DNA from: Mermis nigrescens | Taxonomy: Eukaryota > Nematoda > Enoplea > Mermithida > Mermithidae | Direction of reading: 5' to 3' | Assembly (NCBI GenBank): GCA_036768485.1 | Contig: JAVLUZ010000548.1 | Span: 372,001 to 436,000, forward strand | DNA length: 64,000 nt | The notes under the pieces: model-generated | The model's database searches: none | What the model was told of the DNA's origin: nothing | Seen by the model: the letters and a program-made list of their open reading frames with translations, nothing else | Shown here: positions 29,501 to 40,737 of the stretch, in pieces | Numbering within the stretch: the first letter of the stretch is position 1 | Layout of the letters: the number at the start of each line of letters is the position of its first letter | Program-made: the position numbers and the translations under genes

Positions 29501-32500
29501 CCAGGCACTGAATTTGGAAGCAGATCCTGAAGGAAATGAATCAATATAAAATTATCATAAATTCAGTAACGCCCAAGCTTCGAAAATGTTTTTATTGGCG
29601 AAGTTATTTTTAATGAACTAGAAAAGCATTGGAGACCTTCGAAAAAATTAGATTCTGATCAGTTTGACCAGATCAAAAATCGAAAGAAGCCAGATCGGCT
29701 TTCAAAAATTAAAAAAATACAAATAACAAAGTCTGAATTTTTGAAAGATCGGCTTTACCTATAGGAAAACTATTATCTATCAGGAAGCAGGATTTCAGGA
29801 CAAATCTGGACCCATCCCATGCAACTGTATTCCAATGGCCTTTTATACGACCAACATTTTGTTTTTGACCGAAAGCTCTCATTGTGCTGAAAATTGTAGA
29901 TATGAATAAAATGTCAGAAAGTAAGCGGATTATGAGCAAATGAGCAACCAATCGAGCCCTTTTGCGTGCTTAAGAGAAACGCCTGCTAACCTGTCGGGCC
30001 AATTCAGCGAAAGGAAGATATTCCACCAGCGACCAACTATCATTGAAACATAGAATCCAAGAACAAAGGTCAATGGAACGATGTCCGTATAACGTTTGCA
30101 AAAATGAGTCCAATCTTCAAATTTTCTAAATAAAATTTGTACGTCATTTCATATGTAAATAAAGCTTCGCACGCTTCACACAAACGAGCTGAATAAATAT
30201 CTAAGTAGTTCACTAATAAGTCAGAAATTTGATTATTGGCACCATTTAATATCATTTTCAATTAAAATAAACTAACTTTTTTGCCGCGTAACTTCGGAAA
30301 CTAATGACAAAGTTCACATGCTGTAGGAAAATTGTTGCATTATAACGTGCGATTTCAGTTTTTAAAAACAGCATAATGAAAAGTCTTTTAATCTTTCAAG
30401 GGTAAAAACCTTTGTGTCAAAAAACGCACGTTGCAGATTCATTTCTGGTCTCTTAAAGAAAAATCTTAAAAATCAATTATGATTATTTTTTGTGTATATG
30501 GAAATAAAAATGCATTCGATTTTTTTAAATTAAGACGACATCAATCTCTTCAGACTTTTTATACGTCATAAAACCGAATTAAGTTAAGTTAAGTAAGTTT
30601 TATTTGTCACATAAAACGAAAGCAGCTAAAACAAGTAGATATATTTCTTGAAATGGCGGACGCAAATAAAATGAAGCAGAAATATAAACACAAAAAATAA
30701 AGAGTTAAAAATTATGCTGATCGCAAAATGTAACAGGGGGAGAAGGGCATTATTTATGCCGTGTGAATCAGCCCCCGACAGTGAGACTTAAAGTTAAAGT
30801 TTTCTGCAAGTAGTTTCTCAAATTGAGTTAGGTTCTTTGCTAGTTTGACAATGGGTGGTAACTTGTTCCACAAAAATGATGCACGATTTCCAAACCAAAA
30901 TTTTCTGACATCAGTACGAGAATAGTTGATGTATAAATTATTTGACTGATTGAAACAATTGAGACTTTTAGAAAATATTTCGTCAAAATTTCGAGTGTGC
31001 GGACAGTTCATGAATTTATAGGTTTCAATTAAGTCAATTTTTAAACGTCTGGTTTCAAGTGACTCCAGATTTAAAAAGTTTAGTCTTTCGGAATAAGTAG
31101 CTATCTTGTTGTAACATATCCTTTGAGTAAAATGTTTTTGAACTTTCTCTATTAAATTAATATCTTGAATAAAATGAGGAGACCAAATGACAGAACAATA
31201 TTCGAGTGTTGGTCGAACGTAAGTCGTAAAAGCTCTAACCAATAACTTTACATTTTTTGACTCAAAAATTTTCAAAAGCTGCCAAGTTTTATGATACGCA
31301 TTTTTAACAAGTTGATTGATATGTGGTGAAAATTTACCATCAGCTGATATTAACACTCCTAAATCGCGACAAGAAATACTGCTCTTTAAATTTACCCCAT
31401 TCAAAGTGTAATTAAAACCAGGATTATTTTGACCAAAATGGAGAATAACACATTTGTGTATAGAAAGTTCTAGTTCCCAAGTAAAAGACCAGCTTATAAT
31501 TTCATTTAGTGCAGATTGAATAATTTGGGCATCGGCAACAGAAGTTACTTCCTTATAGATTTTAACGTCTTCAGCGAACAATACACAAGAAACATCAGTA
31601 GATACAGTTTGAGGTAAATCGTTAATAAAGAGCAGGAATAAGAGAGGGCCAAGTACAGAGCATTGAGGAACTCCGCTGGTAACTTCACAAAAAGGTGAGA
31701 AAATTTGATTTATAATAACACGTTGTGAGCGGTTTGACAGAAAAGAAACAATCCATTTGAGTAAATCTCCAGTAATACCTAACTGTTGTAATTTGAAGAG
31801 AAGCATTTTATGGGAAACAGTGTCAAAAGCTTTAGCAAAATCCAGGTATATAATATCAGTAGGTATCTTATTATCCAAATTTTTGGTCCAGTCGTTTGTA
31901 CACTTCAGTAATTGTAGGAGGTAGATTTGCCAGAACGAAAGCCAAATTGTAAAGGTGACAACATTTTGTGATTTTCAACGTGAACCATAATTTGGCGTTT
32001 GATAATCGTTTCCATAACTTTACAACAAAGACAAGTAAGAGAAATGGGACGATAATTTTCGACAAGCTGTTTAGGTCCTTTTTTGTGAATAGCTGTAACA
32101 TTTGATTTTAACCAATCAGTGGGTAAAGCGTGAGAACGAAAAGAAACTTCGAAAATAGTTAGCAAAGGGAAACGTATGACATCGGCCAACGTTTTAAGAA
32201 AAATAGGGAAAGTGTTTAATTGAAATACCGATCGGATGATTGTTTCAATAATAAATTTTTTTAAGATTAAAATATTTATTCAGAAAAATATTTGTAAAAT
32301 GGCCACAAAAATGACTTATAAATATCATATCCAAGCTTGACCTTGTTGAAAAATTGTTCAACTTGTTTTGTACTGAATTCTGTTATACTGCAGAGAAAAG
32401 TAATACGGAAAATGAATAGTTTTGCGCGGGACACCACAAACTTTTGACTTATTCACGATGCCTTAAGCAAACTTGAGCTCTCTGAAAGAAAAAGATTTAA

Positions 32501-33057
32501 AAAAATTTTGGGCTTATTAGCTCAAAGGTGTGCTAAAATCTATTCTAGCTCGATTTCAAATGCGCTTTAAAGAATTTTCATTCTTTCCTTTGGGAACCCT
32601 TGTAAAAAAACTCATATTTTAAAAATTTTAGGAGGACTTGTCCCCTATTCCGCACATGTGTCTGCATATACTGTAGTCGAAAAATGAAAGTTTTAGCACG
32701 CAGAGTGCATTACTGTATAATATTATGACATACTAAAATTTACTATGTGTACTTTAATACAATACGTACAAAGAGTTTTAGGAAGGTAATCCCTTGTGTT
32801 AACCGTTTTTGTACATGCACAATGAGATATTATACAAAAAACACTTGATTATAATACGTAGTAAACAAAAACTTTTACCTTCTCATTTGAAGCGATAAAA
32901 CGAATTGATAGATTACGCATACTAAATAATATAGGCACAAGTAGACTATCATTTCACGATATATAATTCTGTAGATGCTCCCTTTCCATCTGAAGAGCAG
33001 TCGTAAGAATGTGCCAAGTTTCGAAGTAGCAACTTCCCGACTATAACTGACCGTCAT
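23340..33057 (-). CDS. Bestrophin family calcium-activated anion channel, seven coding exons
   Basis: Join on the minus strand: 33057-32879, 30125-29991, 29526-29433, 27967-27662, 26951-26697, 26016-25868, 23571-23340. This totals 1350 bases, 449 residues plus stop, with matching phases at every junction. The N-terminus reads [15 protein letters not shown], then [12 protein letters not shown]. The neck reads [19 protein letters not shown], where V76, F80 and F84 fall at the same numbers as the BEST1 neck residues I76/F80/F84, which supports the start codon. Next come [26 protein letters not shown] and [12 protein letters not shown], then [20 protein letters not shown] and the Ca2+-clasp cluster GEDDDDFE (E307-E313), then DRNLQ, IVDD and [11 protein letters not shown]. 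Bestrophins form pentameric plasma-membrane Cl-/HCO3- channels. The tail exon is the least certain. Intron 4 has a GC donor. Confidence 0.9.
24018..24212. repeat. Minisatellite arm 1 (CAGGGTGGCCGTCCGTCC)
   Basis: GC-rich repeats of CAGGGTGGCCGTCCGTCC and CCAGCCTGGCCGCCC, ~40-bp higher-order units. The inverse of arm 2, so a transcript across both can fold into a long stem. Confidence 0.8.
24873..25090. repeat. Minisatellite arm 2 (inverse of arm 1)
   Basis: GGACGGCCAGGCTGGACGG, GGGCGGCCACCCTGG and GGACGGACGG: the reverse complement of arm 1 units, about 660 bp away. The 82- and 93-codon frames are chance readings. Confidence 0.8.
25095..25182. repeat. 23-bp tandem repeat
   Basis: Four units of CATCCTGGACACAATCAACATTT with few changes, directly joined to minisatellite arm 2. 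Confidence 0.85.
25868..26016 (-). CDS. Bestrophin coding exon 6
   Basis: Acceptor AATGTTATAG|GTGTCG, donor GAG|GTTAGC. Encodes [20 protein letters not shown] and [15 protein letters not shown], equivalent to the family's VDEMH...P...D.YWN.PE..PYT segment. Confidence 0.85.
26275..26507. mobile_element. TA-MITE family C (TATTTCACGAAACCTTGTGCATG ends)
   Basis: Left end TATTTCACGAAAACTTGTGC, right end GCACAAGGTTTCGTGAAATA, ~233 bp, in bestrophin intron 5. No ORF. Confidence 0.75.
26697..26951 (-). CDS. Bestrophin coding exon 5
   Basis: Acceptor TTTTCAG|GTAGTA, donor CAG|GTAAAA. 85 codons with [40 protein letters not shown] and the end DRNLQ. This is the most conserved part of the family. Confidence 0.95.
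26952..27661 (-). other. Bestrophin intron 4 (GC-AG)
   Basis: Contains a 108-codon minus-strand frame at 27306-27632 without recognisable features and a GGGGGAGGGGGGCC run at ~27574. Starts GCGAGC and ends TTTTCAG in gene orientation. Confidence 0.55.
27662..27967 (-). CDS. Bestrophin coding exon 4 (GC donor)
   Basis: Acceptor CTTTAG|GTTCTAG. 102 codons running from [18 protein letters not shown] to [12 protein letters not shown]. The exon ends CAG followed by GCGAGC: no GT is available that keeps the conserved [14 protein letters not shown] junction, so a GC-AG intron is proposed. Confidence 0.88.
27968..29432 (-). other. Bestrophin intron 3, no further feature seen
   Basis: AT-rich throughout; no repeat family recognised. 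Confidence 0.4.
29433..29526 (-). CDS. Bestrophin coding exon 3
   Basis: Acceptor CCTTCAG|G, donor CAG|GTTGAT. Encodes [20 protein letters not shown], matching the GxDExGRxxRRTxxRYV segment. 94 bases, entered in phase 2 and left in phase 0. Confidence 0.88.
29991..30125 (-). CDS. Bestrophin coding exon 2
   Basis: Acceptor TTTATTTAG|A, donor CAG|GTTAGC. Encodes [20 protein letters not shown] and the GFYV neck plus RWW motif. Confidence 0.9.
30580..32230 (-). mobile_element. 5'-truncated LINE (CR1/Jockey-like) in bestrophin intron 1
   Basis: On the minus strand, RT N-terminal motifs ([41 protein letters not shown]) appear at 32189-31905. One frame change near 31915 follows, then a 374-codon ORF to 30754. 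The 3' UTR carries AATAAA and ends in a short TTAAC-type tail (CTTACTTAACTTAACTTAA) at about 30581-30600. The endonuclease and ORF1 are missing: the copy begins inside RT. It lies in the same orientation as the host gene. Confidence 0.85.
30754..32220 (-). pseudogene. LINE reverse transcriptase, frameshifted
   Basis: Recognisable RT blocks in order: [53 protein letters not shown] (the usual PQGS is PQCS), [11 protein letters not shown] (the catalytic F/YADD is FAED), [35 protein letters not shown] and [12 protein letters not shown], ending in the [15 protein letters not shown] C-terminus. One frameshift separates the N-terminal 95 codons. The Asp-to-Glu change at the second catalytic Asp and the Gly-to-Cys change argue that it is inactive even apart from the frameshift and truncation. 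Confidence 0.88.
32231..32878 (-). other. Bestrophin intron 1 remainder, no feature seen
   Basis: AT-rich; no repeat family recognised. Confidence 0.35.
32879..33057 (-). CDS. Bestrophin coding exon 1
   Basis: ATG at 33057-33055 to the donor AG|GTAAAAG after 32879; residues 1-59 plus two bases. Contains TSEVATS-like [10 protein letters not shown] and RWKGSIYR, the universal bestrophin N-terminus. Confidence 0.9.
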
Positions 33058-33640
33058 TCTGATGCCACAAAACAAGCTGTAAATCGAAAATAAACTACAT
33101 ATTTACATTTATTTTCCATTTATTTAAGTGAAATATATTTTTTTGTGGTTTTTATAATAGGGTGTAAAAATTGGAGCTCTGATATAAAAAACACTTTATA
33201 TACGAATAGGAAGCAAATAATTTTTGCCGATTCTTCTTTCTCTCTCCATAACCCCGCATTGTACGATACCCATTCAGTTTAATTCAAAAATTGCAATTTA
33301 CTCAATTAAGGACAGAATAATGTGTTTATAATATAAAATTCTCTCGCGAACTTTACCAAAAGAAAATTGTTTGTAAAAGGTGTACCTTAACCTGCAAGCA
33401 ACTAAAGCACGGTAAGCACCATTCAACGTATACGTAAACTAGATAAAGGAAGGTAGTATGTGTATGTATATACCAACTTTTTTTCGTAGATAGGTGCAAT
33501 TACATGGTTGACTCATATAACAAACACCAGTCCAACAAACGCTCAAGAATGATGAAGCAGATGCAAATAAAAACTTGACCTCTATGATGCGTGAATCAGT
33601 AGTTTAAAAAAGTGAAAGTTCTAATCAATCAATTCGAAGT
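33058..33640 (-). other. Region upstream of the bestrophin start codon
   Basis: Expected to hold the 5' UTR and promoter or a further 5' non-coding exon. No TATA box at a convincing distance was identified. Confidence 0.3.
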
Positions 33641-33642
33641 TA

Positions 33643-33826
33643 TAGTCCTTTTCATTTAACTTTGAGCATTTTGAGAAAATGTAAGTGTCTTAAAGTAATG
33701 CATTTAACAAAAACGTTCGCCATTCTTAAGCCGCATTACTGAATCAATTTTTAGATCACTTTTGTAGCCTTACTCTTGCGAATTAAACGCAAAAGAAAAC
33801 CGCAAAGTTAAATGGAACAAATTTTA
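33643..33826. mobile_element. TA-MITE family B, copy
   Basis: Left end TAGTCCTTTTCATTTAACTT, interior CTTAAGCCGCATTACTGAATC, right end AACCGCAAAGTTAAATGG. Preceded by TA. Confidence 0.7.
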
Positions 33827-33829
33827 AGT

Positions 33830-35113
33830 ACCGTAAAGTGAGGTGGAATGGGGCATCGTGTGGCGGTTCAGCCATCGGAAAATTGTATGAAAATTCATTG
33901 ATTTTTCAGCCTGCAGATTATGTTATTAGCGCAAAGTGCTCCACAATAAGCATTTACTTTAGCTCTTTATTTTGCCATAGTAGAATGGAGCTGCCAACCA
34001 GTTCAGCGATTTTTCAGCTGTGGTTTTCCTGCCCTATTATTTTTCCAACATTTAGTATCAAGTCAGAAGTGTATTCCTCAGCAATTTTCAACATGATAGA
34101 CCTAATTTTTCTGTATTTATTCGGCAAGAATAGTATTTTTTGAGTCTTAAACCGCTTATTAACGAGATTTTGTGACTTTTTGTGTGGTTATGGCGAGTGG
34201 CTAATTTGGCCTCATGGTATTTGTTATTTTTTTGGCATTCCAATCTCTAGAAGCGTGCTAATTTTAAGCAAATATGTTGTCCAGGAATAGTTATTTAGAG
34301 AAAAAACTTGCATTTAAATAAAATGGCTTTTAAAATTCATTTGAGCATCAATTTTTTTGAGTTTTGCCTTTACGCTTGAAAATTTTCGCACTCTTGCAAT
34401 TGAATTCTCTTATTTGTCTTATGTTATTGTGTTAATATTGCTATGTTGTTGTGCCGTATTGCTTCTTCAAATACGCACAAGCCCAGGAAAATGGTGAATC
34501 GACTACATTCGATAAAATTTCTGATTCTCCTGACTGACGAGTTGCTTTTTTGCAAAAATTTCTTGAGGCGAAAAAATTTCCGTTGGTGAAGAAATACTTT
34601 TTTAAGCTGCATAATATTTTCTGATGATTTTTTCACAACTAATGCGTAGGCTGGAATATTGGTCAGAAAGTCTTCAATTTGTGTCTTTGTGCGTAATTAG
34701 ATTGGCAATTTCTTCTATGTTCCGAAGATAAAAAACCTTGCCTTGTTTTAAGATTACAAGGATTACTATTGTTTGTTGCATATGTTAGATCAACATTCAT
34801 GTTATCCGTCATTTGCTTTTCCATTATCAACCTTTTCCAACAACAGTGAAACCGATTTCCTATCCTATGTTCTATGATAACTTAAGCTAATCACAGATGG
34901 ACGAATTGAGGTCATTATACGGGCGAATTTGGCCTACCCTTTTTGCTGACCTCTCATGTTACATTGTTCATATATTCCTAATTTAACGATGTTAAATATT
35001 ATTCGAGAGTCTTTTCTACACCTGTGCTAATTTTCAAAGCAATTGGTCACGTGCTGAAAATTTTATGCAACAAAATGTGCCAAAATATGTCCAATTTAGC
35101 CTCACTTTACGGT
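33830..35113. mobile_element. 1.28-kb TIR element (ACCGTAAAGTGAGG)
   Basis: Perfect 14-bp inverted ends at 33830-33843 and 35100-35113. Subterminal words on a TTGGCCT/AATTTGG theme recur inside (GGCTAATTTGGCCTCATGG at 34198, GCGAATTTGGCCTACCC at 34922). No transposase ORF. The plus-strand 101-codon frame at its left end is not similar to any family I know. Confidence 0.65.
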
Positions 35114-36452
<1,339 letters not shown>

Positions 36453-36701
36453 CAGGGCCGATGTCTTTATCAGTTGAGGGCAAATTACGATATTCAAAAG
36501 AGAAAAATGACGATTAAGTTTCGCGAAGGTGGAGTCCTCGCCTCGTCAACGATTAGGAGAGGGCAGGGCTTGAAGCACCAGAATCCTACCTTACCTAAAA
36601 TAACATGTGACATCCGAAATTCTATTTTAGAAATTATTTCATCCTGTAATTTTTCTGATGCCATTAGGTGAATGGATAGCGATCACGAAGAGACATACCT
36701 A

Positions 36702-36912
36702 TAGTCTGTTTCCTTTAACTTTGAGGTTTTTGAAAATATTTAAAGTGGTTACAAAAATGTTTTGAACTAATTTGGTAAATATACTATTTTACAGTATGTC
36801 GAGTCACTTGGATACGTATGCCAGTCTTAAGCCACATTACTGCATCAAAAGTTTAAACCGCTTCTGTAGCCTAATTCTTGTGAAAAATCGCAAAGTTAAA
36901 TGAAACGGACTA
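36702..36912. mobile_element. TA-MITE family B, well-preserved copy
   Basis: 211 bp between TA duplications (36700-36701, 36913-36914). Ends TAGTCTGTTTCCTTTAACTT and AAGTTAAATGAAACGGACTA. Interior: CAGTATGTCGAGTCAC, GCCACATTACTGCATCAAAA, GTAGCCTAATTCTTG. Confidence 0.85.
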
Positions 36913-36914
36913 TA

Positions 36915-38143
36915 TATAATATTTTGTTCAAGATAAATTCTTGATCTGACCTGGAAATATTTCCGATCTCTTTCCATCCCAGAATGTCGGCTACTGGATT
37001 ATGGCGGCTGAATTAAAACAATGAATGTTTCAAGGACAATTTCTCTTGCTGCGAGAGTTGAGCCATACCTACATAGTTTTTGAGGTTATTTTGGCCCGTA
37101 TAAACCTACAAACTGTTCCCAGACCGACTGACACCGGCCGCCAGACGTCATGCTATGCATCTTTGCTCTTCACCAGACCAGATATGCGCATTGGAGTTTG
37201 ATGGAGTATAGACCATATATGTATAGCATGAGAATTCTGGGGGGATCAGACGCAAAAAATTTTCAAAAAGTCCGTTTTTAGGCTAAAAACGATGGGTTAA
37301 AGTCAAAAACACTGTTTTTTTACGTTTCAGACAATGCTCGTTTTTTCTAGAACATAAAAACGTAAAATAAATGTAGGAAAAAACTAGAAAATACACTAAA
37401 TTGAACGAAATGCAGTCAAAAAAGTATGTAAGGCTTGAAGCGCCGAAAATTTGAGATTTTGAGCCGAAAATGAGGTAAAAACGCTTAAAAAGGCACTTTC
37501 TACAAATTTGCTAACTTTTACGAAAAATCGGCAAGTCGCAGCCATTCTGCGGAAGGTCAGTTGCTATTCTGGGAAGGGCAATATCCCCTACAAGAAGACG
37601 TAGTTTTACACAAGTTTGGCCATAAGTCATAGAAACTATATCCGACAATAAGTTGACAGATTGCGATTATAGCTATGATTGTCGTAATCTGTCGGCTTGC
37701 TCTCGAAAAATTCTTAAATTTTGCCCAAACGTATGTGAAACAGACTATAGACTGGAAAAAAGGAAATTTTCTGGGAAGGCAAAACTGATATGAAAATAGA
37801 ATATTTTTTCTGAAAGCGCTTACCAGAAACTGTGTAATAACGTAGTTTTAACGCTATTGAGTGCTTACCTGTTCTTGAGGTCATTTTGGTTCAAAAAAGC
37901 TCGATTCTTGACCCCCCGCCGGGCGCCGATCCCATGATGTGCATCTACAGTCTAGATAAAAAAGCTCGTTTCTTAACCCCCTTCGATCCCATGATGTGCA
38001 TCTATGGTCCATATCGAGACTTAAACGGAAAAAAATTTGAATAATTCCTAATATAATGAGAAAAAATAAAAAAATGGAATAGGAGAAATAAATAAATGTT
38101 GGAAATATCATACGTGATTACATGTACTTTGTATCTAACTCAA
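36915..38143. other. Repeat-derived intergenic DNA
   Basis: Contains sequence related to the 20399 element around 37080-37330 and 37840-38000 (GGGGATCAGACGCAAAAAA; CCCCGCCGGGCGCCGATCCC). It also holds a fragment of another TA-MITE (37628-37748) with the palindrome CAGATTGCGATTATAGC...TCGTAATCTGTCGG and end GTATGTGAAACAGACTATAG. No gene. Confidence 0.45.
37628..37748. mobile_element. TA-MITE family D fragment (CCGACAATAAGTTGACAGATT)
   Basis: Shares the CAGACTATAG terminus with families A and B but has a different interior (TCCGACAATAAGTTGACAGA, CTATGATTGTCGTAATCTG). A second fragment is at 45677-45744. Confidence 0.5.
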
Positions 38144-38146
38144 CGT

Positions 38147-38152
38147 TTTATT
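38147..38152 (-). promoter_or_regulatory. Possible poly(A) signal of the MSP-domain gene
   Basis: AATAAA on the minus strand, ~140 bases past the stop at 38294. Confidence 0.45.
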
Positions 38153-38293
38153 TCATATAAAATCGGATGATGAGCGTAGGACATTTTACAAATAAATAAA
38201 AGTCAGTAAATTTGTCAGGCAAACATGTGTAGTATGCAACGGGAAGGATAAAATAACGATGTCAGATAATTCCACTGAAAGGCACAGTCAAAT

Positions 38294-38485
38294 TTAAACA
38301 AAGGATGGAGTCAGAGATCCGGTTTCTTTGGTCAATTGGTAGCCATTTTCGTCCTGTTCGTTAGGAATCAATTGGAGCTTCACTAATACTATATTCCACG
38401 CATAACCCTGCTGATTAACGTATAGTCTATATTGAACGGCCGATCCAGGCCAGCTGGATTCAACGGGCAAGTAGCAATAAGCCAA
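38294..38485 (-). CDS. MSP-domain gene, coding exon 3
   Basis: Acceptor TTTGTTTAG|TTGGCT. 63 codons to TAA; the polar tail QLTKETGSLTPSFV follows the MSP fold. Confidence 0.8.
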   Translation of the reverse strand: MAYCYLPVESSWPGSAVQYRLYVNQQGYAWNIVLVKLQLIPNEQDENGYQLTKETGSLTPSFV

Positions 38486-40674
38486 CTAAACAAAGTATAT
38501 GCATGAAAAAAAATAAATGAATAACACGAAAATTAAAAAAACAAACAAAAAGAACAAATAAGAGAAGATTAAAGTTCGAAAAAGCGTCTATTTTTCGTTA
38601 TACATTCATTAAAATTATATTCACATTCAAAAACTACCCCAAAGACGTCAACTTTAGCTCAGAGTTGAGCTGATGCGAATTTTGAAGGAGTTAAAGACAT
38701 ACGTATGCAGCATCTTAATTATTGAAAGGACTGATGCAGCAATAATTGCCAAAATCGCGAAAAGCGCCAAAAGTTCAATTTTTGGGGTCTGCCGGATTCC
38801 GAGGGGGTTTGGATTCTAAAGGAGTGACCCCAAACCCGCACAACTATGTATGGTAATTTACCACCAAGGTAGAACGGTCAACATAAGTTATTATTACTAT
38901 ATCAATATCAATTTTAAGTAATGAAAATAATCAATATTTAAAAAAAATTATTAAGGTACCGATAGGTACAATTATCTTGAGAATTATCACATCACAAATT
39001 TAGCTGTATCAAATTTCCGTGAATAAGTGCGGTAGTCAGAGCAGGGCAGACTCTTACCTTCCTTTAATTTTCCTCATTATTCTCTTGCTTTACTATTAGT
39101 GGCTTGAAAAACCAAATAGTGTACGAGTAAGTACATACCTATTGTGAATATAAGCTAAAACGATCCTAGCCAAAGCATTAAATGATCTAAAACTATAACA
39201 TCACTCCATTTTCAACAAAAACTGTATGCTTGTACGCTAACACGTTAGGCTAGTCTTTACAGTCACGAATAGATATGCACGGGGAGTTTGGAGGAGTCTA
39301 AAACTCTAGAATGAAAAAATGAGTTTTCTTAAGAAAATGAGGCAAAATGAAGGCTAAAAATGAAAATGTTTCGTCCATGTGTATACCTTTTCAAAACGAT
39401 AATTCAGTTTTGTAGAAGCATAAATTCCCACATGTTTGATTAAGACATCGACTTCTTGCAAGGGCTCCAAATAAAAGCAGACCGGGCCTGTCGACAAAAG
39501 TTCCCTGTAATCGGATTTCACTCTGATCTGAAAAAGAGTGACGAGGACGATATAAACGAATTTTAAGAGAAATTGTTGAAATAGAGACAGGGCTAAATTG
39601 AATAAATAAAGATTAAAACAAGTAGAACGAGACTATATTCAAGTGTTAAAACTTAAATGTTAGCAGCTTACCTGCTTTTAACTTCACATGAAAAATGCTT
39701 GTTCTATTAACTTCATCGATACAAAGCGCCATCTTGCAAAAAAATAGATTTTAATTTTAAAGAGAAAAAGCTGAAGTGACGGAAAATGCTAAAATTAATA
39801 AAAAATTAAATTACTTGAACGGTTACAAATTTAACGACTCCTACCTAACAAGGGCTTAAATTTGAATCAGTTCTCAAGGGTACATCATAAGCGATGAAAA
39901 TAAAGCTGAAATAAGGCTAAATGACGATGTAGGGAACTCAAAATCGCAAATACGCCATAGGCAGCGAACTAATTTTTGTGGTTCGATGGGACCAAATCGC
40001 GTAAAATTTAATTCTGTGGGTCTGTCGGATTTTGTGGAGGTCTTTAGGATTCAGAGAGTCCAACCGGACCCCCAGGCTCCCAATCCATGTATGAAATACA
40101 GTACAGTGATCGGCTTGAACGCCACCGAACATCATACAGGGGGTAATTAAATTAAAATTAGAGCCAAAAATAGGTAAATATCTACATTTTTTATCAAAGG
40201 GCCTTAAAGTGTCCAAAACTGCGAATTGTGTAATTCGGGTTTTTGTAGAAAAAATTTCATTAAGATTTTACTTGAAAATTTGCACCTTGAATCGACTGAA
40301 CCGCGCAATTTAAGATGTACAAGCGAGTCTCATTCATAATTCAGATCAGCCTTTAGACTATTAGTGTACATACTTTATAGCTAATAATAATATTAAAATA
40401 TTTTATTGCGAAATTTTTATTGACAGTAACATGGTCCAGCTAAATAATGAAAAGTGAAAAAATAAATTGAAAGAATTAAATACTTTAATATCGCATGAAA
40501 ACAAGTAGAGAAACTCACATCGATGCACTGTTTTTCATGACTTGTATTCTTCACTTTTTGTCTAACTGTCGTTTGTCCGTTGGACAAGGGTCCAACAAAA
40601 ATAAGTTCCCAGGGTTCTAAAATTATGGCACAAACGGGATTGACCGTGGAAACTTGGCTTTTTTGCGCAATCAT
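38294..40674 (-). CDS. Small MSP/VAP-domain protein (162 aa), three exons
   Basis: Join on the minus strand: 40674-40519, 39527-39387, 38485-38294 (156 + 141 + 192 bases, every junction phase 0, all GT-AG). Exon 1 has the MSP-domain start IILEPWELIFVGPLSNGQTT, then QKVKNTSHEKQCID. Exon 2 continues IRVKSDYRELLSTGP, equivalent to FKVKTT...RYxVRPxxG, and FYLEPLQEVDVLIKHV, equivalent to the LxPxxxVxVxV strand. Exon 3 carries YCYLPVESSW and VLVKLQLIPNE, equivalent to the closing strands. The protein is one immunoglobulin-like MSP domain and a short tail, with no C-terminal membrane anchor, unlike VAP-A/B. MSP-fold proteins act as cytoskeletal polymers in nematode sperm or as FFAT-motif receptors at ER contacts. 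Which applies here is unknown. The FFAT-binding consensus is weak. Confidence 0.8.
38752..38850. repeat. Dispersed GGGGTCTG repeat, copy 2 (intron of MSP gene)
   Basis: GCGAAAAGCGCCAAAAGTTC followed by GGGGTCTGCCGGATTCCG; related to 11509-11612. Confidence 0.45.
39387..39527 (-). CDS. MSP-domain gene, coding exon 2
   Basis: Acceptor CTTTTTCAG|ATC, donor AAG|GTATAC. 47 codons. Confidence 0.82.
39942..40135. repeat. Dispersed GGGGTCTG repeat, copy 3 (intron 1 of MSP gene)
   Basis: AAATCGCAAATACGCC, GGGTCTGTCGGATTTTGTGG and GACCCCCAGGCTCCCA. The 92-codon minus frame over it is not an exon. Confidence 0.45.
40519..40674 (-). CDS. MSP-domain gene, coding exon 1
   Basis: ATG at 40674 (in-frame with a weaker TTG upstream), donor GAT|GTGAGT after 40519. 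52 codons ending SHEKQCID. Confidence 0.8.
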
Positions 40675-40737
40675 ATCCTGACCCAAATTGTTTCAGTGTG
40701 TAATTAAGATCGAATAAGTCTCAACGTTTAATATCTA

